Part shown: piece by piece, positions 11,746 through 21,720 of the stretch
Layout: the number at the start of each line of letters is the position of its first letter
How positions within the stretch are numbered: position 1 is the first letter of the stretch
Source of the DNA: Larimichthys crocea
Taxonomy: Eukaryota > Chordata > Actinopteri > Sciaenidae
Length of the DNA: 64,000 nucleotides
Reading direction: 5' to 3'
Assembly: GCF_000972845.2 (NCBI RefSeq)
Contig: NC_040018.1
Span: 8,328,803 to 8,392,802, forward strand
Notes under the pieces: generated by a model
The model's input: the letters and a program-made list of their open reading frames with translations, nothing else
What the model was told of the DNA's origin: nothing
Databases searched by the model: none
Translations under genes and position numbers: made by a program

Positions 11746-13269
11746 GCTGGTATATGTACAGGAAGTGATCTTAGAGTCTGCAGTACTCTTCCCGTCCCTC
11801 CGGGGGGCTGTTAACTTCTCGCAGAGCTCTTTGGTGTGGTTGAGATGGTGTATGTTTGCCGTGTGTGTCACAGAGGTTAAGGCACCGACAATGAGTGACA
11901 CACGTTCTTTTTTTTTTCCTTTCTTTCTCTTCCTTCCTTGCTTTCTTTCCTTTTTGACCCACAGAGTCAGGTTAATGGCGTCTTGTAGCGTAACCCCACC
12001 ACATGGTCCCCTAACCTAAAACACATGAAGTGTGTGTTCAGACAGGCTTTATAGTCAGCAGGAGCTCTTTCCTCGGCAGCCTGCAGTTGATCTGTCTCTG
12101 CTGCTTATTGGAAGTGATGTAACTTGTTTTATTTTTTATCGAGTTTAGAAAAAAAGTGGAGACTGAAACTTTTGTAACGCCGTGATAACCACTGACAAAT
12201 GAATTAATGCCTGTTTCGCTATATTTTATCGGAGACTAACTGTAATATTATACAATCTAAGCTGTGTTCACTTCACAGAGTCATGTTTTGTGTCTCGGAA
12301 TTGAGATCCATCCAATAAATCAATATATACAAGCACCTTTGTGTTGTGCAGTAACCTCTTTTCATGCCATACATATGTCATTCCTACACGTATGAATGCG
12401 TGCACTGACAGCATTTATACTGTACATCTGCAAGACAAAAACCCTTGTGAAACAATGAGCGTCCTTCCATCTCTTTGCCGACGTAACTTTGCTAAAGTTA
12501 CATATGAAAATACAGATTGTAATAGGAAGAAAAAACATTTGCACAAAGACGCACGCAGCGCTCTCAGCCTTTGATCACACGGAAATGGAAAGAAGTATGC
12601 AGCTATATCGCTTACAAAAGGAGAAGAGCTTTGAGAAGAAATGAGAAACGCCGGCGCTTTGAAAAAGTCTAAATGTTTGGAGGTTTTTGCTTCTCACTGT
12701 CTGAGGCTTAAACTGTTTTGACAAAAGAGAAATACCAATCTAACCCTTTTCTGATGGCCTTTTGGACACATTTTTTTCTTCCCAAGACGGATATTCTCCT
12801 ATCAGAAACACAGAGACGTAAGGTTTCTTCCTTTAATGCTCGCTCTTTGCTCTGTCCCCGAACATATTCCAGGTAAAATCTACTCAATGATGCACGCCGT
12901 TTAAACGTTTGCACTCGTGTTAATCCGTGAAAATCGGCACGACTCTTATCACAAATGCTGGTTTGTTAAAAATAAATAAAAAGAAGGCTGTGCATATGCA
13001 CATCCAAGCAAAGGTTAAATCCAGAGAGTGCTGGAGCTCAATCTCTGCAGCGTCTCTGCATGCAGAAATAAAAGAGGAGTTTAGTGAAGGGACACTTTTC
13101 GGTGTCCCCTTTTTCTCTGCCGTTCTTAATCAGAGACTCTTTAAGTCGTTGGTTTGATCCAGCTTCTTTTTCCCCCCTTCCTCTCTTTGGTAAGCTCCTC
13201 TGTGTAAAATATCTCTGCGCCAGTAACACCACAAAGGCTTACTTATCTGGGCATTACCTATTAAAGGTT
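11746..13269. other. unassigned DNA
   Basis: No gene or known repeat. Includes pyrimidine-rich TTTC/TTCC runs at 11905-11955. Moderately AT-rich. Confidence 0.45.
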
Positions 13270-13460
13270 TAAACCCCCGCGTCTCTGATAAACACTGCCT
13301 ATAAGGCTTTTATCTCCCCCCCGGCCTTATCGCGCTCTTGAAGGTCCTTCTCCCAAGGCGCAGTAATTTGTTTAATTAAAGTGTCATTTTGGGAGGGAAA
13401 TATAGCCACGACTGTGCTACGAGATGCAAAGAAGTTTTAGCAGAGCGTTGATGTCGAGCA
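13270..13460. promoter_or_regulatory. candidate regulatory block, homeodomain-type sites
   Basis: Repeat-free and contains TTTGTTTAATTAAAGTG (TAATTA core) between G+C-rich flanks. Two GATAA/TTATC words occur near 13285-13330. Suggestive of an enhancer, but unproven. Confidence 0.3.
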
Positions 13461-13658
13461 TTTCTCCATTTCTCCATCTGCCTTTCATTCGTTTCCTCTC
13501 GTTCTCCCTAGTCTTTGTCCAGGGCTTTAGATTTAGATTAACTCACTGGTGTTTTTTTTTCTTTCTCTTTCTTGTGTGATGATTTTTCTTTCTTCAGATA
13601 TTTCCAGATGGCAATAGAAGTGGAAGAAGTCAACAGAATCAAATCTAGTTTGAGAGCA

Positions 13659-13675
13659 CCCCCCCCCCCCCCCCC
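13659..13675. repeat. (C)17 homopolymer
   Basis: Seventeen consecutive C residues; such runs are prone to slippage and assembly error. Confidence 0.97.
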
Positions 13676-14180
13676 TCTCCTCCGCCCTATCTAAATGGAG
13701 CCCTGGGAGGATTGGCTTTCTGGCCTTGAAGCTTGTGTTGTCAGCACTTTGGGCGATTTGTGTGTGATTTCATTAGGAACCAAAATAACGGGCGGATGAA
13801 GAGGAAAATAGTGTATGCAAAGTGCTGCCGTATCGCTGGTGCAGTGTGTTGCCCTTAACACTCGCAGTCACTCTCGCATCCATACCGCCTCTCAAGAGCA
13901 CATAAAGCATCCCATCACACCGTGCACATCATGGACGCAAACACTTTGTTCGTCTGCAGATAGATGCTTAAATTTAGTCTCAGATGTTTTTTTACACTTT
14001 GACTAACCAGAAACAGAAAGAAAATGTGGTCAAGTTTTTTACAGTTAACAGTCAAATTGCCCTTTAAAAACAAATCCCTATGTTTGGTAAGGTCGTTTTG
14101 ATGAAAAGATCAATATTCCTTTACTAAGAGTAATCAGTGCACTAAGATATGAACATGGTATGGAGAATTATGCTGTATGA
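13676..14180. other. unassigned DNA
   Basis: No gene or recognised repeat. Ends in CTGTATGA (14173-14180), the left target-site duplication of the next element. Confidence 0.45.
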
Positions 14181-14923
14181 CAGGGGTCCCCAAACTTTTT
14201 TCGGTGCGGGCCACATGAACTTGCCTTTCTGTGATAACCAGAAATTATATCAGTCCCACCAGGATTTCACAGGTCTTTTTTGAAATAGTTGCGGCCTAAA
14301 ATGCCTGATGTTGCATGAGGTAAAAAAAAAAATTGCGGTGAAAGTTGCGGTGCTTTTTACATTTTTGTTGCGATTTTGTTGTGGGAGGAAGTGAAAGTTG
14401 CGCTACATTGCGATTCGACAGTCGCGGAGAGGGCGCAGCGAGCACTAAGTCCACGGCCCCGGGAAGTGGCGAGGTCCGGGCAGGAGAGCACCTTCACCCC
14501 CGAGCCTTTCCAAGCCGATCCAGAGCCGGTCGCGGCGCACCGCCGCAGAAGAAATGCGCCGGCGGAGGCCAGCCAGCGCCGGGGAGAGGTCCCACGAGGG
14601 GATCCTCCCGCACCGTGCGGCCGTTCCTGACCCGCCGAGTTGAATCCCCGGGCAGACTGCGCGGAAGTTGATCACGAGCAAAGTCACGTCGGAATATACC
14701 ATTGTGTGAGGGGATAAAAATTAGCTAGTACTGTAAATAGTTCGTAAATAGATAGGTAGATTTTAATTAGAATGCCAAGCTTAATCATTAAGTGTGGATA
14801 TTTTATAATAGGAAAATGCAATTTTGAAAAATAGGCCATGTTTAGAGGGATTGTTTGGGATCGTTAAGTGGGCCACTCGATTGTTTAGGCGGGCCGGATG
14901 TGCCCGTAGTTTGGAGACCCCTG
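14181..14923 (+). mobile_element. complete non-autonomous hAT element
   Basis: 743 bp with terminal inverted repeats CAGGGGTCCCCAAACT and (reverse complement of the end) CAGGGGTCTCCAAACT. It is flanked by a perfect 8 bp target-site duplication, CTGTATGA, at 14173-14180 and 14924-14931. The 8 bp duplication and CAG-starting ends are the hAT superfamily signature. There is no transposase; frames of 84-108 codons inside it are repeat-borne. The internal part at about 14400-14660 is CpG-rich. It is the longer relative of 45344-45834, with which it shares the ends and the segment containing TTGCGGCCTAAAAT. The intact duplication suggests a fairly recent insertion. Confidence 0.93.
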
Positions 14924-15579
14924 CTGTATGAAATTGTGTGCCCATAAACACATGCTATTTTAAAATAAAAAAAAATGTTGATATTCGATGTTCGATATAG
15001 ATCAGGCAGGCCAAATGTTTGACATGACACATAAACAAAAACACTTAAAACAATACATCAATACACAGGAAGCAGATGATCAAAATGAATTGCTCCTTTG
15101 CATTGATCTTTCACCATCCTCCCACAGACGATCACTCTGCTGTCTGTCTTCAGACTTTAAAGCATCATTGATTCAAAAGATTTGATTTTTTTTACAACTT
15201 TTAATGCTAAATGCTCACAAGTTCACTTTTCCCCACCCTGTGCCTACACATGCACAGGGTAGATTTTCTGTCTTCACAGCCGACAGGCATTCAGGTAAGT
15301 AGTAGTTTAACCTTTTAATAATATTGTAATATTGATTGTGAAGATTTATTTTATAGATAATTTTCTGAGGTTTAGTTAGAGCGATGGCATTATTTAATTA
15401 ATAATTTGAATTTTATTTTGAACTGGACAATATATTATGGCGCTTTTGCCTGTAATATAAGTGATAGTTATAACTGGCAGAGTGATACGAGGAGAAAACA
15501 TTAAGCTGATGTATCATGTTTATTGTCAGTGCTCAGTTGTCCCACGATTGAAGCAGACACTGAAGGCCAACTCAAGGCC
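14924..15579. other. unassigned DNA with possible microexon
   Basis: Right target-site duplication of the hAT element (14924-14931), then AT-rich DNA. Contains the splice-site pair listed separately at 15280-15294. Confidence 0.4.
15280..15294 (+). other. possible 15 nt microexon
   Basis: An acceptor-like sequence (TTTTCTGTCTTCACAG) is followed by 15 nt (CCGACAGGCATTCAG) and a near-consensus donor (GTAAGT). The length is a multiple of three, as in many neuronal microexons. If real, the window would be intronic to a plus-strand gene. Chance occurrence in 64 kb is quite possible and no other exon supports it. Confidence 0.15.
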
Positions 15580-15580
15580 A

Positions 15581-16250
15581 ACTCACACCGGACGCGGAAC
15601 GGAAGCGGAACGGCACCGCCGCGGTCACCGTAGCAAATAGAATCCAGTCTAGTCAATGAGAGCACTCACACAGGGCGCGGATCAGACGCGGATCAGAAGC
15701 GTCCCAGAAGCGGCTCTCCGCGCCACGGCGCGAGCTTTCCGCAGGATTTCTATTTCTTCCGCGAGCCGCGGCTGAACCTCGTAAATTTCAACAGAGCACT
15801 GCGCACCAGACAGGAAACCGGGCCTTGAATCAACGTAATAAACTTCCGCCCCCTTTCAAAATAAAACACAATACTCAGTTCATGTAGCTTTTTACAACTT
15901 CACATCAACGTTACGTCATGACCGGTGGCACCAGGTGATCAAAGATCGATCAAAGGGTCTCAAGGAGAGACTAATTGTTGAAGTGGAACAACACACAATC
16001 ATTTATTACACAACAGATGCTTTTTATAATCTCCTCCACGTCGGAGAAGCAAAGTCAGCTGTTTGTTGTTGTTTTTTTATACACTGTTTATCGCGGGGTC
16101 TCGGGTATGTCCAGGATTCTCGCGTGATCTCGTGATCTCGCGTGAATACGGCCGGCTCGCTCCGCTGCCGTTCCACGGCTGATCCGCGTGCGGTGTGAGT
16201 TGACGCCGGGCAAAGGACCGTTCCGCTTCCGTTCCGCGTTCGGTGTGAGT
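15581..16250. mobile_element. CpG-rich inverted-repeat element (MITE-like)
   Basis: The outer ends are inverted repeats: ACTCACACCGGACGCGGAAC at 15581 and the reverse complement of the sequence ending at 16250, matching over about 33 bp with few differences. A second, inner pair lies at 15664-15683 and 16181-16200 (ACTCACAC then CGCGGATC). No target-site duplication is obvious, so the superfamily is undetermined. The ends are CpG-rich. No transposase is encoded. A short direct repeat (AAGGCCAACTC twice, 15563-15584) abuts the left end. Confidence 0.75.
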
Positions 16251-16564
16251 CCCGTGTAAAGTGGCAAGGTTACACAGAGGAAGCTGCCTCTGCTTTTACA
16301 ATATGAATATGAATCTAGACTAAATACTTGTAACTGCAAACACTGAAAAATAACTGTTCAGGGTGCTAGATTAATGTCATCTATGAACACCTATGGTCCA
16401 AAAATGCAAACTCAAAACCCTTCAGAGCCAGAACCAGCACCTCAGTCTCACCTCGGTCTAAACAGATCTGGTACTCCTTTGTGCACCACAGGTACCGGGG
16501 TCAGTAACGCCTCCTTTTTTTTTTTTCTGGACTCTTTTTGGGAAACATTTATACCAAATAGGGT

Positions 16565-16960
16565 GACAACAGCAACCTCAGCTGCGTTGCCACATCCTCC
16601 AGTGAACACAGCGACAGGGCCACGAGAGTGAAAGATTTATGAGCTGTTGCATGCAGACACAGCGATAAGCTGCTTTCAAAAGGAGAAAAAGAAAAGCAAA
16701 AAATAAAATAAAAAAAAAGAAGTAAAAAAAAAAAAAAACAGAACAGAGACACAGAAAGATCAAATGGCAGCGCCATGATAAGGCATGAAAAACGACTCGG
16801 CGAGCTCATAAATTAATAGCTGAGAGGAAGGTTGTCATTATCCACGCAGCGGCCCCGGGACAGAAAGGTGTGGCACCCAGATGGTAGGGGAGAGGTAGCT
16901 GGGGCCAAGTTTGAGTAATTGATGACTTAAAAATAAACCGCCAACATTCATCTTGGGAGG
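16565..16960. promoter_or_regulatory. candidate regulatory block, A-rich insert
   Basis: Two repeat-free parts, about 16565-16680 and 16760-16960, around an A-rich tract (16681-16740). Contains GATTTATGAGCTGTTGCATG and CTCATAAATTAATAGC, which resemble Hox/Cdx-type TTTATG/ATAAA sites, plus a TAATTGATGA word. No alignment evidence. Confidence 0.3.
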
Positions 16961-18169
16961 GATAGAAGAAAGATTGCCCAACAACACAAACACGTAGCAT
17001 CCAGGTCAAGAGCGCTTCTACGACTTCTTTGTAAAAAAAAAAAAAAAAAAAAAGTTTGAGGAAGAAAATTTTGGAAGAAAAACGGGGCACAAAGGAGAGT
17101 CAACTTTTTTTGACATCCATTGTTTTTAACGCACCTTCGTTTGGACAACTGACAGTGCCTGTGTTAAATACAGGATGCCAACACACACACACACACACAA
17201 AATGAGTTAAACTACATTGGAACCTAAATGAGTGAATAACAATCATAATGCATTGGGTCTATTAATGAAAATCAAACATACGCACCTCGGGTCTACAGTG
17301 ACCCGGCCTTATATAACCCAGTTTAAGCCAGATATTCCATATATATCATATTGCTTGTAAACTTTTCAGAATGTATTATAAACAATAAAGAATATATTTT
17401 TGACATTTCTACAATAATGTAGAGATGTCCTTTTTTTTAATTATCTTTTTTCTAAATGATTTATTAACAGGCAAAGTAACGTGTAGCTTTGGTGGGTCCA
17501 TTTGGCACCCAGCAAGCCACATCTGGCCCAAAAACAACCTCCAAGTGAGCCAAAATACATATATCTGATATATGACTAATATATAAACTGCATATATTGT
17601 ATGGAAGTAACGAGCCACCTCGCTTCCTTCTCATCTTTGTTCATGCGCAGCACCGATGAGACAGAATGTTTATGTAGCACACCGGCAGTCATATCTTTCA
17701 CAAATCAATGTTTTCTCGCGTGACTTCTGCCCACGCTGAGTGACAGTCAAAGTCGAGTCAAATGTGTCTCTGTCAACCATGAAATGTAACACCGCCAATG
17801 AAAGCCCTCAGTTTAACGCTGCCCGGCCTGGTAAGCGCTTGTTCAGACAGATAAACGTAACATTAATTTAATGCACCGTACATAACATGCTCATTTTTTT
17901 GTCTTTCAACAGTGCTGTTTCCCACCCGCATGCTGCTTAAATTTGAAATGAAATGTCCAGCTCAGTAATGTAAAAAAAAAATCTCCTGCAACTTGCACGA
18001 GGCAGAAAAACTTCAATCGATTTCAGTTTATTTTGATGCTGTAGAAGAAACACTTCTCTATTTGTTAGATAATGGCCTGAGTGTTTGCTCTTTGCTTTCT
18101 ATCAAAAAAATCAAATAAATATGGAATCATTGAGTCTCTGTAAATGATATCATAAAGAGTAGAGTCCAG
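16961..18169. other. unassigned DNA with short tracts
   Basis: Holds an A run (17033-17053), a short CA tract (17181-17199) and AT-rich sequence. No gene seen. Confidence 0.45.
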
Positions 18170-18245
18170 ACCTGCTCGATATGGAAAGTGTCCTGAGATA
18201 ACTTCAGTTATGATTTGGCGCTATATAAATAAAATTGGACTGAAT
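18170..18245 (+). repeat. retroposon 3' tail
   Basis: GATTTGGCGCTATATAAATA followed by AAAATTGGACTGAATG matches the widespread teleost LINE/SINE 3' tail. Only the tail remains. Confidence 0.65.
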
Positions 18246-18363
18246 GATTTGTTGACTGGAGGCTGATGAACACAGCACCATGAAACAACAAACCAAAGTA
18301 TTATTTAACATGAAACATTTTGAGCCAACAAACAGTGTGTGTAGATTGAATGATTACTTCCTA

Positions 18364-18440
<77 letters not shown>
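18364..18440. repeat. (AT)n tract followed by (T)25
   Basis: About 26 AT dinucleotides with one phase break, running straight into 25 T residues (18416-18440). Likely cruciform-prone and hard to assemble. Confidence 0.97.
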
Positions 18441-18449
<9 letters not shown>

Positions 18450-18929
18450 AATCATGCAAGGATCTAGCTCCCTTGGGGTTTTTGACTTCCAGCTGATGTT
18501 TTAATTTGGTTGTTTTTTTCTCTGAACTGAGTCAGATTGAGGTCAAACCCAGATGACAGACATGGCAGGACAAAAACAGACTTCCTCTGTCAGCATTAAG
18601 GACACTTGCACCCCTCTCCATCTTCCTCCCTCTTCTTGCTTTCTTTCTTTCGTTTCTATGTCCCTCTCCTCTCCTCTCCTCCGGCAGCTGGCTATAAGGC
18701 TGCAGGTGTTGTTGTTGTGCTGCTGCCTTTTGAGGATTTGTGCCTGCAACCTGTCTGATGATGGAAAAATGTTTATGTAGTACAGTACATTGTATCCTCC
18801 CAGCATTCTGTTCTTGTCAAGGTAGAAACACAATTTTTTTTCTATTTTATTATTGAGACCAGGTGTCTAAGAAATATTTTATGGTAAGAGAAACAGTAAC
18901 AGGTTGGAAATAAAATGTAAATGTACAGC
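18441..18929. other. unassigned DNA
   Basis: No gene or recognised repeat; a pyrimidine-rich patch lies at 18610-18680. Confidence 0.45.
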
Positions 18930-19330
18930 GCATGTGATCAAATCCTATAGGGGCTTTCATTTTTGCATTTGCATGTGAGCCAGTTAATAATAAACTGTGA
19001 AAATACAAACTAAAAGGGGGATATGGAGGGCTAAATTATGCAAATGAAAAATAATTAAGCAGATCTGTGTAAGTGTGAGCCTGTAAGAGCTAAATGTAAA
19101 ATCTGTCTATGGTCTCCCTGTGATTGGCTATCTCTGAGACATGTTTTTAAAGCCCTGACGCGTTATTAATAAAACAAACTCTAATAGAAATATCATTGGG
19201 CTTATTTTTCAATCAGGCCCAGCATCGCTGCAATCCACAAAGCGTGACATTAATTAAAGATTGATGGCCGGGCCGTTCATCTGAGCCGCTGTTGATCCGG
19301 TAATTAAAATGACATAAAAAAAAAGATTTA
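18930..19330. promoter_or_regulatory. candidate enhancer with paired octamer motifs
   Basis: Repeat-free. Contains ATTTGCAT (18967-18974) and ATGCAAAT (19038-19045), perfect POU/Oct octamers in opposite orientation 71 bp apart. AATTAAGC, TTATTAATAAAAC and ATTAATTAAAGATTGATGG follow, as does GGTAATTAAAATGAC near 19300. The density of homeodomain/POU cores in otherwise complex sequence is typical of vertebrate developmental enhancers. That function is inference. Confidence 0.42.
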
Positions 19331-19679
19331 TTTATAGAAATTTGCCCAACTTGTTTCATTTCCTTGTCAGTGAAGCCTGATTTTCTGTCTTTTAATGTAG
19401 GGGAGGAAGTGTGTGTGTGTGTGTGAGTGTGTTTTCTTGCTCCGCGATCACACTGATGGACGTTGTCGGAACACGCTGCAGTTCGTGCACATGGGTCGAA
19501 TGTGGTGCGGCAAAATGACCACCGGGGCCCGACGAGCCTTCTCGCTCGCTGGGTTCTCTCTGCTCAATCAAACTTTTCAAAGGGATAAAAGTGAAAGTTT
19601 CAATGACCTTAGTTCAGCAGTTATTCAGAAAAAGAAAAGCAAATACAAATGAAATAGCTTTGCATTTTTATTTTGGTAA
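19331..19679. other. unassigned DNA
   Basis: No gene. A short GT tract at 19410-19431; otherwise complex sequence. Confidence 0.4.
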
Positions 19680-19870
19680 AGTAATTATGTAGTCTCTTGG
19701 AGTTTGACAAGGCTTCTAATGAGTTCTCCCAGGACCTCTCTTTTATTTGTTTGTTTGTTATTTTTAAGCTTGATTAAGTCCCCTTGTATTTAGCGAGCAC
19801 AATCAAATCAAAGGGGAGGAAGATTAACTGTGTACATTTCTCCAACATCTTTAAGGAGGTGTAAGCATAC
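19680..19870. promoter_or_regulatory. candidate regulatory block with TCF/LEF-like site
   Basis: Contains AATCAAATCAAAGGGG, with ATCAAAGG at 19807-19814, a TCF/LEF core, and GCTTGATTAAGTCC. Repeat-free. Weak evidence. Confidence 0.28.
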
Positions 19871-20280
19871 TGCTTCTTTTTTCTGTTTTTTTTTTCTTTT
19901 GTGCTCTACACTCTTATCCCTCCTGCTGTAGACTGTTCTGCTTGTGTATTCCAATCCATACGGTGAAACAAGAACAAAAGACACACACACATTATTTAAT
20001 TATTGTCATTTATTTATGTTGGACCTGTATGAGAGTGGAAGTAAAAACGCCATTGAGGATTACTCACACTTAAATCTTTGATTGTCAGTTTAGATTCATT
20101 TCCATCATTTCCAAACATTTCTGAAAAACTAAACGTGACCTACAATATGTTTTCGTCCTCATACCTAGATAACTCGATAGGTCAATTGCCAAAGTATCCC
20201 AAAATGACCCTTTACTGGTGAAGAGTAACAGCGACACACATGCCGGACCTTCGTTACAATTCAGTAATGTGACATTAGAC

Positions 20281-20920
20281 ATGTGGTCAACGTTGCAAAT
20301 CTGTTGCAGTTTGGTTAGGTGAGGTTAGGTTTAGATAACGAAACAAGTTGGTTTAGTTTAGGAAAAAGATGTTTTGGGTTAAAATACATTGTCAAGGCAT
20401 GCGATGTTAGTAATGTCACATGACTTTACATTATGTAAAATAAGTAACTTCATACTTTAAATAAGGGACATATGGGACACAACCCTCTCACTTGGATGAA
20501 AGTCCTGTATTTGTCTGATCATCTTCCTCCTTATTGTTCTTTATACCGCTCCCGTCACAGTCACTGTGACCACTAGAGGTCGCTGTTGAGCTGTAGCAGT
20601 GACAGGCGTACCGGACCTTATTTTTAATACATAAAGTCACGTGACGTTAAACACGTGTTTGACATTGTAAAATCGGTCACTGTTTGGTTAGGTTTATAAA
20701 AAGATCAGGTTTTAGGTTATATAAGTACTTTACATTGTACAACGTACACAGTGTAAAATTCGCCAACTTCAAACTTTAAATAATCATTGAACACAAACCT
20801 TGCTTCCTCGGATTAGTTTGTTTGGCCCATTCACCCAGAAACATCCTACTACTCTTTATACGGCTCCCGTCATAATTACTATAGGCTCTAGAGGTTGCTG
20901 CCGAACCTAAATATGGGTCA
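20281..20920 (+). repeat. repeat family C, head-to-tail dimer
   Basis: Two diverged copies in the same orientation, about 20281-20600 and 20630-20920. Each runs in order: GTTTGGTTAGG-type start, a GTACTT/GTAACTTC-ACTTTAAATAA word, a CCTC/CTTGG segment, then TTTATAC(C/G)GCTCCCGTCA and an AGAGGT(C/T)GCTG end. A third copy is at 27571-27795. This GGTTAGGTTTAG-type repeat is common in teleosts. No coding capacity. Confidence 0.72.
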
Positions 20921-21399
20921 TAATAAGCTGCTAGGAAAGCAATCGATCGTTTTCTGGTGAGGACGGTTGGTTCGACACTATTAAATGGGTTTTCCAAATA
21001 CGTGTTGGAGAAAATTGCTGCATGGGTCGTGTTCACTAGCAAACTTTTTTTTTTTAATCCATGGAAAGCTGCATTCTTGCAGTGCTCAGAAGTTGTAGGG
21101 AGGGAGCTGTAGCAAGCTAATCTGTTTGTTTGGTTTGCTTGGTTAGTTCAGGAACATTCTTCACTCGTCCATGCACTCAGCTACATTACCGACTTCACTC
21201 ATTTCACAGTTTACTTTAATCACGTCATCTTTACTTTTGTTTAAAACCACCAAGTGTTTCCTCTGCCCTGTTTGTCTGAACCTTGAGCCAATTCATGACG
21301 CCGCTAACCACAATCGCCTGTGCTCTTATTACAGTGTTATTAAAAAGGTTTGGCAATGTTGTTTCAGGGGGTTTTATTAAGATTTGAAACAAATGTAAT
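20921..21399. other. unassigned DNA
   Basis: No gene recognised. The reverse-strand frame here overlaps the end of the family C dimer. Confidence 0.4.
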
Positions 21400-21720
21400 C
21401 ATTCCAGGAGGAAATGATTACAGAAAGTGACTGCAGTGACAACGAGCCTCGCTCTCTTCATTGTCTGATATTTCTCCAGCAGACAGAGAAGAGACTTAGT
21501 GAAAGCCTTTAACATTTGAGTCATAATACATCTGTAATAACTTCTAGCTTTTTTTAATTTCTATTGAGTCTGTTTCTCTCAATCATAATTTGGACATTTA
21601 TTGTTTTGAATCTCTATTAAAATCCGTGTGATAAGGTAGAGCTTCATCAAAACTAAATAGAGATGATTGAATGTGTGGCAGGTCAATTAACAAGCTTACA
21701 ATTTCCTGTTTGCTGTAAAG
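21400..21720. promoter_or_regulatory. possible regulatory block
   Basis: Repeat-free, AT-rich, with TGATTACAG, CAATCATAATTTGG, GTCAATTAACAAGC and TTTGAGTCATAAT. Weakest of the regulatory candidates. Confidence 0.22.

Noticed and set aside
13560..13650. Acceptor-like TTTTCTTTCTTCAG followed by a short open frame
   Set aside because: No donor or polyadenylation context; ends quickly in a stop or in a C17 run, so a chance pyrimidine tract is more likely.
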